Below are positions 1 through 9,100 of a stretch of 64,000 nucleotides of DNA, piece by piece (within the stretch, counting starts at the first letter, position 1; each line of letters starts with the position of its first letter). The DNA is from DUOA01 sp012839095 (lineage in GTDB: Bacteria; Bacillota; Clostridia; Caldicoprobacterales; DTU083). The stretch lies in NCBI GenBank assembly GCA_050951505.1, contig JBMNJE010000012.1:1-64000 (forward strand). Direction: 5' to 3'. The notes under the pieces are model-generated. The model made no database searches. It was not told the DNA's origin and saw only the letters and a list, made by a program, of their open reading frames with translations. A program made the position numbers and the translations under genes.

Positions 1-138
1 GAAGCCCCCCTCAAGATAAGATTTCCCATACCGTTAAGGTAGTAAGACCCCTTGTAGATTACGAGGTTGATAGGTCAGAGGTGGAAGTGCAGTAATGTAT
101 GAAGCTGACTGATACTAATAGGTCGAGGGCTTGATCAA
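1..138 (+). rRNA. 23S ribosomal RNA, 3' end (partial)
   Basis: The first ~138 bases match the conserved 3' end of bacterial 23S rRNA, including the segment CTGATACTAATAGGTCGAGG just before the mature end. The gene starts before the window. The exact 3' end is estimated from the usual GGCTTGA(C/T)C terminus. A 5S gene follows about 140 bases later, so this is the tail of an rrn operon. Confidence 0.93.
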
Positions 139-280
139 TAAACATGATTTGCATTGTGTAGTTTTGAGGGTGCAAGGCACTATCTTTCAATCGGGGACAT
201 TCCTCAACAAGGATGACCCGCAGAGAAAGAGGAGTGTCCCCATACCTTACATACGGCTGTCAAAATGCAGCCGGGCATTA

Positions 281-396
281 TCCGGCGGCGATGGCGAAAG
301 GGTCACACCTGTTCCCATACCGAACACAGAAGTTAAGCCTTTCAGCGCCGATGGTACTTGGCGGGAGACCGCCCGGGAGAGTAGGACGCTGCCGGA
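281..396 (+). rRNA. rrf: 5S ribosomal RNA
   Basis: About 116 bases with the 5S hallmarks: complementary ends (TCCGGCGGCG at the start, GCTGCCGGA at the end), the internal block CCCATACCGAACACAGAAG and the GTAGGACGC segment near the 3' end. It lies between the 23S end and a tRNA gene, as expected for an rrn operon. Ends are set by the pairing of the terminal helix and may be off by a base or two. Confidence 0.95.
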
Positions 397-461
397 TCAA
401 TTTGTACAGGGACAGACTTCTGACAGAAGGTCATTCTTGCTGAAGTATGTCCCTGACATAG

Positions 462-536
<75 letters not shown>

Positions 537-544
537 TACATAAG

Positions 545-581
545 CGTCAGATAATGATTGTTATCTGGCGTTTTCGTTTTT
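545..581 (+). terminator. Rho-independent terminator of the rRNA/tRNA operon
   Basis: A 10-bp stem (CGTCAGATAA with TTATCTGGCG, one wobble) around a six-base loop, followed by TTTTCGTTTTT. It starts nine bases after the tRNA CCA end. Confidence 0.85.
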
Positions 582-586
582 GGCGG

Positions 587-1021
587 GTAATATTTGCAGA
601 AACAGAAAGAATATATACCTGGTTTGTGGTAAAATAAATATAAATATTGTTCAGGGTGTATTAAGATTGATCTGCATAGCTATAGTTTTGCCGTATGATG
701 GAGCTGAAGTCTAGCAACAGTGAAAAAGCGGATGAAATATGGGAAAAGATCGAAGAATTAGCTGACGCGATGGGTTCATATTATAATCCTATTTCTATTG
801 ATTATCCATAAGTAGGATTAAACAGTAGAGATGCTTTAACCAGGACGCAGCTTGGAAATAATATAAAACGTTGCAGAGGTTATAGACATTCAAATAAACT
901 GGTTTGAAACTGAGCATGGTTTTAACCTGAGATCCTGATTTATAATGGGAAGACAGCAGCTTGTTTGTTATGAACAACCGGATAATTACAGAAATAAATA
1001 GAACGAATGGGGCTGTTATAA
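587..1021. other. Intergenic stretch with no supported gene
   Basis: About 430 bases between the rrn terminator and the serine dehydratase. A 38-codon plus-strand reading frame (695-811, starting MMELKSSNSEKADEIWEKIE) begins at tandem ATG codons without a convincing ribosome-binding site. It could be a remnant of a longer gene. I recognise no RNA motif here. The promoter for the serine dehydratase genes should lie within this stretch, but I see no strong match. Confidence 0.5.
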
Positions 1022-1705
1022 GTGGGTTTGTTTGATATAATGGGGCCTGTTATGGTGGGGCCTTCCAGCTCTCATACAGCAGGAGCAGTAAAAATCGGGT
1101 ACATAGCAGGAAAATTATTGAAAGAGAGAATAGTCTTCGCTGATATTTACCTGCACGGATCATTTCTGGCTACAGGCAAGGGGCACGGGACGGACAAGGC
1201 ATTGATTGCAGGGCTCCTCGGCATGAAACCGGATGATGAAAGAATACCTTCCAGCCTTGAGCTGGCAGCTGAGAGAGGGCTGAAATACAAGTTTTCCGGT
1301 ATTAAACTGCGAAATGCCCATCCCAATTCCGTTTTGATGAAGCTAAAAGGGATAAACGGCAGCCGCCTGGAGGTAGAGGCAGCTTCCATAGGCGGCGGGA
1401 TGATAAGCATTACCGGTATTGATGGTGTAGCTGTTGATATCTCGGCATCCTGCCCTACTTTAATTGTTCATAATGTGGACGAGCCCGGGCTGGTTTCCGC
1501 TGTTACTACGGTACTGGGGCAAAACCAGGTGAATATTGGGACAATGCATATCTACAGGGACAAGAGAGGCGGCAATGCCGTAATGACAATTGAATGTGAT
1601 CAGGAGATACCGGCGGAGGTTGTTACAGATTTGCATAAAATAGATGGTGTATGCAAGGTAATATACCTGAGTATGGAGGAAGAAAATGAGCATCAGATCC
1701 CTTGA
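1022..1705 (+). CDS. sdaAB: L-serine dehydratase, iron-sulfur type, beta subunit
   Basis: A 227-residue subunit of the [4Fe-4S]-dependent L-serine dehydratase, which deaminates L-serine to pyruvate and ammonia in the cytoplasm. The N-terminal GPVMVGPSSSHTAGAVKIG segment is the hallmark of the SDH beta domain. The last ~75 residues, from about ADISASCPTLIVHN, form an ACT-type regulatory domain (VDEPGLVSAVTTVLGQNQVN). GTG start. The 3' end overlaps sdaAA by 20 bases, so the two subunits are translationally coupled. Two-subunit enzymes of this kind are normal in Firmicutes. Function is assigned from family knowledge; the start is less certain because the nearest G-rich SD is about 10 bases upstream. 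Confidence 0.95.
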   Translation: MGLFDIMGPVMVGPSSSHTAGAVKIGYIAGKLLKERIVFADIYLHGSFLATGKGHGTDKALIAGLLGMKPDDERIPSSLELAAERGLKYKFSGIKLRNAHPNSVLMKLKGINGSRLEVEAASIGGGMISITGIDGVAVDISASCPTLIVHNVDEPGLVSAVTTVLGQNQVNIGTMHIYRDKRGGNAVMTIECDQEIPAEVVTDLHKIDGVCKVIYLSMEEENEHQIP

Positions 1706-2561
1706 TGAAATATTAAAAAAATGTCAGGAGTCCCAAAAGGCATTTTGGGAAATCATCCTGGAGGATGACGCTGATGAACGAATGGTAACCCATGAAGAAT
1801 CACGGCAGCAAATGAAAGAGCTTTATCTGACCATGAAATATGCAGACAGGACCTATGACGGAAACCTGAAATCAGTAAGCAATCTTGTTGGCGGCGACGG
1901 CAGGAAAATACAGGATGCTGTCAAAGCCGGGACAGTATCAAGCGGTCCTTTTATCGGGGAGGTTATAGCCAAGGCAATAAAAATGGGGGAATCCAATGCC
2001 TGCATGAAAAAAATCGTGGCAGCGCCCACCGCCGGAGCATGCGGAGTCATTCCTGCTGTGCTGCTGACCTACGAAGAGCATAAAGGCATACCTCTTGAGA
2101 AAATGGTGAATGCAATGTATGTTGCATCCGGAATCGGCGAGGTTATTGCTTCCAGGGCTTTTATCTCCGGGGCGGCAGGAGGCTGTCAGGCAGAGATCGG
2201 ATCTGCCAGTGCAATGGCAGCAGGTGCCCTGGCTTATTTGAATGGCTGTGATGGCGAAGGCATTGCCCATGCAGCTGCAATGGCGCTGAAAAACCTTATG
2301 GGTCTTGTTTGCGACACAGTCGGCGGGCTGGTAGAGGTTCCTTGCGTGAAAAGAAATGTAGTAGGGGCAATGAATGCCATAGCCTGTGCTGATATGGCAG
2401 CAGCAGGCATACAAAGCAGAATTCCGCCGGATGAGGTAATAGATGCAATGAGGGATGTTGGAGAATCTATGCCCAAGAGCCTTAGGGAAACAGGAGAAGG
2501 AGGCCTGGCTGCAACACCGGCCGGGCTTGAAATTATGGAGCAAATAACCAAGAAAATATAG
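1686..2561 (+). CDS. sdaAA: L-serine dehydratase, iron-sulfur type, alpha subunit
   Basis: A 291-residue catalytic alpha subunit that binds the oxygen-sensitive Fe-S cluster and carries out serine deamination with SdaAB. Family motifs are visible: MGESNACMKKIVAAPTAG, then ACGVIPAVLLTYEE, a glycine-rich SGAAGGCQAEIGSASAMAA segment and LVEVPCVKRN. The conserved cysteines in these motifs are the expected cluster ligands. Length is normal for the family. ATG start inside the end of sdaAB. A 59-base gap separates it from the Wadjet genes, and no clear terminator lies between, so read-through into jetD is possible. Confidence 0.95.
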   Translation: MSIRSLDEILKKCQESQKAFWEIILEDDADERMVTHEESRQQMKELYLTMKYADRTYDGNLKSVSNLVGGDGRKIQDAVKAGTVSSGPFIGEVIAKAIKMGESNACMKKIVAAPTAGACGVIPAVLLTYEEHKGIPLEKMVNAMYVASGIGEVIASRAFISGAAGGCQAEIGSASAMAAGALAYLNGCDGEGIAHAAAMALKNLMGLVCDTVGGLVEVPCVKRNVVGAMNAIACADMAAAGIQSRIPPDEVIDAMRDVGESMPKSLRETGEGGLAATPAGLEIMEQITKKI

Positions 2562-2620
2562 ATGCCCTTGATAATTAATTGAAATGTGAATGTATTATTA
2601 ATACACGGGGTGTGTTTGTT

Positions 2621-3712
2621 ATGGATCATGCATATCAGAAGCTGGCGGATGCCATCCGGAGGTATCCCCGCCAGAGGATAGAACTGGGTGAATTGTATGA
2701 AATGGTGGAGAAATCTCTGGAAAGCAAGGAGATAAGTAATGTCTCACGCTGTTTTGAAACAATATTTGTGCAGTTAATTGATACCTTAATAAGAAACGGT
2801 ATAATTGAGCCATTCAAAACTTTAAAACCAAATCACCGCGGCTTGTATTCAAGGTATAAGAAAATCAATCATTCTGAAAACAATGATCTTATAAAGGTTG
2901 AGATAATATCTTCCGTGATACAGCCAATGGATGTCAGCTACTATCTTGCCCATCCAAAAGAATATTTGAAAGATAAAACATACATAGATAAGCTGGCAGA
3001 TTTCTTTCGTAATCGGCATAAAACACCTGGCTGGCTAACCGTAAATGAACGTTCCTATGAGATATTCGGTGATGAAAAATTCCTTAAGGGCAGCGAAAGG
3101 GCAAGGAGCCGGGGCGAATCCATAATAAGAAAACTGGGTCTGACTTATGATGATCTGTATTGTAAATTGACATTGGAGCCCTTTTTCTGTTTCTTGAAAG
3201 ACAGCCTGGCCAATAAGCAGGAGCGTAAGGTGTATATCATTGAAAACAAGGATACATTCTGGTCCTTTAAGGATACTGCTTTTGACAGCGAGTCCATCCA
3301 GGAAGTGGATATGCTGATATACGGTGAGGGCAGGAAGATAATAAGCAGCTTTCAGTTTGTCAGTGAATACGGTCTGAATGAAAATGATGAATACTATTAT
3401 TTCGGTGATTTGGATCCGGAAGGCATAAATATTTTTGCCGAATTGTCAGAGCATTACAAGGACAGGGGTTATTATATAACTCCTTACAAACCGGGTTACA
3501 GACAGCTGTTGTCGGCTGCAGAGGGAAGGGCCGTAAGTAAAGTGCCTAAAGATCAGGTCCTTAACAAAAATTCACTGGCAGCATTTGTAAAGCATTTTTC
3601 ACAGGAAGACGGATATAGAATAAGGGAAATACTGCTAGGCGGCGGTTATGTACCGCAAGAGGCTTTTTCGGCGGAAAAAATGAGACAAATGTATTTGAGC
3701 AGGATGGAATAA
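2621..3712 (+). CDS. jetD: Wadjet system nuclease JetD (DUF2220 / Toprim fold)
   Basis: 363 residues. JetD is the Toprim-like nuclease of Wadjet, which cuts circular plasmid DNA after loop extrusion by the JetABC complex. A C-terminal Toprim core is visible: IIENKD with Glu208, and FGDLDPEG with Asp263, Asp265 and Glu267 (numbering from the chosen start). The N-terminal ~190 residues are the helical/winged-helix part typical of DUF2220 proteins. The start is ATG 2621, with GGGGTG 8 bases upstream; an in-frame upstream TTG (2579) lacks an SD. It is the first gene of jetD-A-B-C, only 2 bases before jetA. In many described systems jetD is last, so the order is notable. Confidence 0.9.
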   Translation: MDHAYQKLADAIRRYPRQRIELGELYEMVEKSLESKEISNVSRCFETIFVQLIDTLIRNGIIEPFKTLKPNHRGLYSRYKKINHSENNDLIKVEIISSVIQPMDVSYYLAHPKEYLKDKTYIDKLADFFRNRHKTPGWLTVNERSYEIFGDEKFLKGSERARSRGESIIRKLGLTYDDLYCKLTLEPFFCFLKDSLANKQERKVYIIENKDTFWSFKDTAFDSESIQEVDMLIYGEGRKIISSFQFVSEYGLNENDEYYYFGDLDPEGINIFAELSEHYKDRGYYITPYKPGYRQLLSAAEGRAVSKVPKDQVLNKNSLAAFVKHFSQEDGYRIREILLGGGYVPQEAFSAEKMRQMYLSRME

Positions 3713-3714
3713 AA

Positions 3715-5394
3715 ATGGAGAATAAAATTTATCCGGACTTATACCTGGAGGAGTCGTATGAAGAATATGATGATTTGAACACCACCATTATCCGCGGCTT
3801 TAAGACTGAATTAGACGAGCGGATGGAAGAGATGAAGGTGTTTTCGCCCTACATGGAAATTTTGAGGCGTCATCGGAATAAGGAAGGGGCGGTTTTACCC
3901 ATTCCTGAGTTATGCATGGCTGTGCTTACTTTCCTCTTATATGAGGGGAGGCTGAAGTTTAAGGGTTTGCTTTTTACTGAAATCCAGGCGTTTATAAAAA
4001 ATGCTGTGCAGCAGTTAATGAACAAGGAGTTGTCCCGGGAAGAAGCACAATCTTTAACAGGTGAAATTCTGGATGAGCTTCAAAATAACGGGACCAACTA
4101 TATTGTAAGGTATTACAGCTTTACAGCAGGCAGCTACAGGGAAAAGCATGTGAAACTGATTGAGATGAAGCTTTCTGATGAGGATGGAAAGCTGTATTAT
4201 TATATTACCAAACATGGCCTGGATTTCTATCTGAAGACCAAGGAGTTTCCCGAGGAAAGCCAGATAACCGTCAATCTTCTGCTGTTTAAAATGCAATTGG
4301 AGAAAGGGGCTTATCAATACGCCTTTGATACGATAAAGCGCCTTAACATGGAGGTTCAGCGCAAGCTGGAGCGGAAAGAATATATCCTGGGTCTTTTGAT
4401 GGCCGGCGGCAGAGAAGGTTCATCCGCTTATCGCGAATACCATCAGAGCACCATGCTTCAGTTTCAGGAGGAAAGTGAGCTTTTTGAGCAATCAAGAAAT
4501 CTTCTGAGGGATACATTTGATGACCTTAATAACAAACTTACCAGAAATACTATAACAGCGAAGGAAAAGAGAGCACTTCAAATGATCAGGCGAATTGAGC
4601 GGGAAATGAGAAAGGCAATAGCCGGTCATGAAACTCTTCTGAATGAAGCAACGAGTCTGATTAAGGAATATGATCGCATTCTTGAAATGAGAAGGCGCAG
4701 CGCTTTTACAGAGCGATTCAACTTCAGCGGTGAATTTGATAAACTGGTGAGCAAGGCTCTGCCTCCACAAAATATGAAATATTTGTGGGAACCCTTAATC
4801 AAACCCTTTATACGAAAGGGCTTCAATCCGCTTAAGATGTTTATTCCCCAGAAATTAACAAGGGAAGATGAGGGGACGGACAGCAGCTTTGAGGAAAAGG
4901 CAGAAAAATCGCCTGCGGTAACCATAGATCAAATAGTACAGGCAAGGGTTGCTCAAAATTTTGTAATCTATGCTGCCAGCCTGTTAAGCAGCTTATTTCA
5001 AAAAGACACACTTCAATCGGGTCTTAATGCCGATTATGGGAATGATCTGGATCTTAAGTCCTGGTGCGATGTTCTGTCCGGGCAATACGGCAGTGAATCA
5101 ATAACAAACGGGGATTTTATATCTTTTCTGATAATATTGAATCGGGGTAAGGAAACCGGCTCAAGAATAAAATGCTATGACCTGGGCAGCGTGGAATACG
5201 AAGCAAGGCCGGATACGGCAGAAGACCGGGAGCTTAGGACAATAGAGGATGTTCTGCTGGCTGCTGCCGTAACATGCAGCATTCCGCCCGAAAAAATACG
5301 GCTGGAGGTAGAATCCTTCGAAGACGCCGATATAGATCTGGGCTGGGGAATAAAAGTGACAAATATGAAGTTCCGGGGGGTAATAATAGAGTGA
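3715..5394 (+). CDS. jetA: Wadjet system kleisin-like subunit JetA
   Basis: 559 residues, predicted cytoplasmic and mostly helical, with charged coiled-coil stretches around residues 200-350 and a proline-containing break near 370. Position between JetD and JetB, size, and the MukBEF-like gene set identify it as the kleisin (MukF-like) subunit. From memory of the family it belongs to the type III Wadjet JetA group (DUF5716); a profile search would confirm this. ATG start 2 bases after jetD. Its TGA overlaps the GTG start of jetB (GTGA), so translation is coupled. No catalytic motif is expected or seen. Confidence 0.85.
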   Translation: MENKIYPDLYLEESYEEYDDLNTTIIRGFKTELDERMEEMKVFSPYMEILRRHRNKEGAVLPIPELCMAVLTFLLYEGRLKFKGLLFTEIQAFIKNAVQQLMNKELSREEAQSLTGEILDELQNNGTNYIVRYYSFTAGSYREKHVKLIEMKLSDEDGKLYYYITKHGLDFYLKTKEFPEESQITVNLLLFKMQLEKGAYQYAFDTIKRLNMEVQRKLERKEYILGLLMAGGREGSSAYREYHQSTMLQFQEESELFEQSRNLLRDTFDDLNNKLTRNTITAKEKRALQMIRRIEREMRKAIAGHETLLNEATSLIKEYDRILEMRRRSAFTERFNFSGEFDKLVSKALPPQNMKYLWEPLIKPFIRKGFNPLKMFIPQKLTREDEGTDSSFEEKAEKSPAVTIDQIVQARVAQNFVIYAASLLSSLFQKDTLQSGLNADYGNDLDLKSWCDVLSGQYGSESITNGDFISFLIILNRGKETGSRIKCYDLGSVEYEARPDTAEDRELRTIEDVLLAAAVTCSIPPEKIRLEVESFEDADIDLGWGIKVTNMKFRGVIIE

Positions 5395-6113
5395 ATGCAG
5401 GGATTCGTGATATTTTGGACAGTGCATTTGAAATATATAATGCTCTTCTGGAAGGACAGGAAGTTGGAAAAGTCAAAAACAGAGACTTGTATGAACGCTT
5501 CAGATACAATCCGGATGTAGAGGAAATGGTATTGTATATAGCAGACAGAATGGGAATGGAACTTTATCACTACAACGAGAAGCTTTTCCTCTGCCCGGGT
5601 GCTGCCAATCGCTTATTTGGATATTCAAATGACGAATTGAAACGCAGAATACCCTACATCAGCCGAAACGATGAGCTTTATCTTGGCTATTTCATTATAA
5701 TGACGCTGATTACCATGTTCTACAAGGAATCCGCAATTGATACGCCGATAAACTATGTCAGATTCTCTGCTCTGGTAGAGGAAGTATCCAATCGGTTTGA
5801 AGCCCTTATCAATATTGAAGATTTGGAAGCTGTCAGCAATGAGTATCAGTTCAATTTTTCGGATATCTGCAAAGTATGGATGCTGCTGCCGGACGCCAGG
5901 GAGGATATGCAGCAGCGCGGAAAGAATGATAAGGTATCCTTTGTCCGCAACATCTGCAATTTTTTGCAGGAGGAAAACCTGATAGTTCTGGACAATGATC
6001 GGAATCTAATCTTTCCAACCGATCGCTTTAAGGCAATTATTTATTATTACTATGAAGACAGGGACAACAAGAATGATATTCTGAGGTTTGTCAACGAACT
6101 GGAGGGGATGTAA
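5391..6113 (+). CDS. jetB: Wadjet system subunit JetB
   Basis: A 240-residue MukE-like winged-helix subunit expected to bind JetA (kleisin) and the JetC heads. The start is GTG 5391, overlapping the jetA stop, with GGGGGG 10 bases upstream; a longer in-frame start inside jetA (5274) would add 39 low-complexity basic residues and is rejected. Stretches such as YLGYFIIMTLITMFY and the closing DRFKAIIYYYYEDRDNKNDILRF look like the conserved helical core. From memory the closest named family is DUF6063 (type III JetB). It ends 2 bases before jetC. Confidence 0.85.
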   Translation: MNAGIRDILDSAFEIYNALLEGQEVGKVKNRDLYERFRYNPDVEEMVLYIADRMGMELYHYNEKLFLCPGAANRLFGYSNDELKRRIPYISRNDELYLGYFIIMTLITMFYKESAIDTPINYVRFSALVEEVSNRFEALINIEDLEAVSNEYQFNFSDICKVWMLLPDAREDMQQRGKNDKVSFVRNICNFLQEENLIVLDNDRNLIFPTDRFKAIIYYYYEDRDNKNDILRFVNELEGM

Positions 6114-6115
6114 TA

Positions 6116-9100
6116 GTGCCTCACATGAATCGAATCCGTCTTGTGAATGTAGCCTTTAATGATGCCAAGTCCTTCTTTGATGACTTCCGCATGACTCTGG
6201 CCGGAAAATCCACTACCTATGACCTGGTGAATGGCGGCGGCAAATCCGTTTTGCTGATGATGCTGCTGCAAACCGTAATACCTAATACCTCCCTTCGGGA
6301 GGACAAGCCCCTTAAGAATATTTTTATCGGAGGTAGGGACAGGACTTCTCATGTGCTGGCAGAATGGATACTGGACGATGGAGAGCGGTATAAGTATATG
6401 CTCACCGGGTTTTGCGCGCGAAGAAAAAGAAGTCAGAACGAAGTTAAAGGTCCGGGTTTTGATGGGCCGGATCATGAGCAGGATGAGGATACAGTCAGCG
6501 GAGGAATTGACTACTATAACTATGCAATATTTTATGACAAGCCCGAAGAATATGATATCTATTCCCTGAACCTGGTACGGGAGGATGAGTCGGGCAAAAC
6601 CTATATGGGATATGATGAGCTGCGCTCTGAGCTCAATCGGCTGAGGCAGCGCGGATGTCCTGTCAGCATAAAGGACAGAAAAGGCGAATACATGGAATAT
6701 ATAGGAATGCATAATCTGATAAGTACGGAATGGAAAATTATACGGGATATGAACAGCGGGGAAAACAGCATCGAAAAATACTTCCGGGAAAACAAAACAT
6801 CCAGGCGGCTGATTGAAAATCTGCTTTTACGTATTATTGACGATACTGGAGGGGTGAGGCGCTCCGGAAAGCTGGAAGAAGACCATAATATTCAGCTGGC
6901 AGATACTCTGCTCGAAATCAGGGAAAACCTTGCCCGGCTGATGAAAGACAGGGAACACCTGGAAGAGTATAATCAAATTCTGCGTTTTTATAACCGTATG
7001 CTGGAAATATGCAGCAGGCTGGAAGAGGATTTCAAATACAGGGAAGAGTTGAAGCAGCAAGCCGTTAAGGCAAGAAACCTTTTGACTGAAATGCTGACAG
7101 ACATGAAAGATGAAAAAGAGAAACTGGAAGCTGATTTGTCGGAGAAAATGTATAACAGCCGTAAAACAGAACAAGAAAGAATGCTGCTTGATATTCAGCT
7201 TTTGGAGTTTGACAAAAGTGAGTTGGGAGCAGAGTGCGAAAATATAAAAGAACAGCAGAAAAAGCTGGAAGATGAACGCTGTGTGCTGGATAATAAATAT
7301 AAAGAAGCAGGAGCCGGAAAGGAGTACTTGCAGTATAAGGAAGAAAAGCTTAAGTGCCGGCAGGCGCAGCTTGCACTGGAGGCTATGTCTCAGAGCAGGG
7401 ATGAGCTTGATGTTGCATATATTGAAGCAGGAAGCAGATATCGGGCTGCACTGGAACATCTGCAAAGGGAATTGGAGGCCGGAATTGAGACTGCTTCCAG
7501 ACAAAAGGAAGGCCTCACACAGGAACGGGACAGTATTGAGCAGAAGATTAATGAAGTTTACACATTGTCAGGTATTGCAAAGAGCAATGAAGACAATGCA
7601 TTCGCGGCAAAGGTTAAATTGGATAAAGAGATCAAGCCATTGACAGAATATTTTAATACACTGGGCCGAATTGATATTTTGCTGGATTTGGATCTCTTTC
7701 TGAAGGATTCGTATGGGAAACTGGAAGAACTGCGCAAGAAAAAACATGGTATGGAGGCTTCTCTGCTCAGCATCAGGCAGAACATAGAAGGCCTCAGAGA
7801 AGAGATAACACAGAATGCACATAAAATAGAGAGACTGGAATGGCAGAAATCTGACTTAACTAAATTTTTCAGGCAGTACGAAGAGGAAAGACTATTACTG
7901 GAGAAGAAATCAAGACTCTATGACTGCCAGGATTTTGATCAATGGAAGAGGAGGCTCACTGAACTGCTTCACTTAAACCGTGAAGCTTATTTCAGGTCGA
8001 GAGTCGAACTGGATGCATTGACCCGAAAGCTGGATGTGCTGACTACCCATGGATTTTATATACCCAATGAAGAGGTTTTGGCTCTTTCCGACAGGCTTAA
8101 AACAAAGTGCACTTTTGTCATGACCGGTATTGAATGGCTAAACGGTATGGATGAAGGCGACCGGGAAGAATTGCTTGAGCGTGCTCCTCTGCTTCCATAT
8201 TCAGTACTGACAGATCATGATGCATTTCAGCGCCTTAAAAGCGGCAAGCTGGATTTTGGCGGTTTTGTAAGTGATTATCCTGTTCCTGTAATAGACTTTG
8301 ATTTTATCAGAGGCGAAGAGAGCTTGCAGCTTAAAGATGTAATTTTTCCGGAAGCTGATAGAAGTCTGATAACATCTGCTGATGCCCTGGATGAGTATAT
8401 GGAAGATTTGAATGACAAGATTCAAAAGATCCGGGAACACATGATCTCCCTTGAAGAAAGTGCATCCACATACAATGATGATATGAATGCACTATCAGCA
8501 TTTGAAGACCGTTATGCTCCTGAAACAACAGCGGAACGGAAAAGGCACCTTGCAGCATTGGATGAGGAGATTGCCGGTTTAGCAAAACAGGGTAATTCCC
8601 TTAAAAATCAGCTGAATGATTTGCATAATTCCGAGAAAGATCTTTCTCTCCGCATAAGCGATAATATGGAAGAGACAGGTATTCTTATGGAATTGCGTGA
8701 GAAGGCGGCAAGACTCCTGAAACTTAACCTGGAATCGGCAGAAAGGGAGAAGGCTTTGGAAGAAGCCAGAAAGGAAAGAGCCGGATTCAGTAATGAGCTG
8801 ATGGACTTGAACAGGCAAAAACAATCCCTGTGGGATCAGATAGATGATAATGACCGGCAAATTATGAATTTGCGGCTGCAGCTTGGCCTATGCGGCGAGC
8901 AATTAAGCCGGGTAAAGACATTTGATCTGCCTGTATCGTATTCTGCTGCCGAAGGAAAAGGGTTGCATCCTGACGATGAGCCGGGCACGTCTTTTCTGGA
9001 ATTGGATAATGCAAGAAGTAAGTTTGAAGCATTGGACGAACAGATGAGGGGCAGAAACCGTCAGGAGGAAGATTTAAGAAATCAGATACAGGCCCGCGAA

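Noticed and set aside
1938..2543. A 201-codon minus-strand frame inside sdaAA
   Set aside because: Antisense shadow of a clear family member. It has no SD and no recognisable domain.
6827..7504. A 225-codon minus-strand frame opposite jetC
   Set aside because: Phe/Leu/Gln-rich antisense of a coiled-coil coding region. Typical artefact; no start signal.
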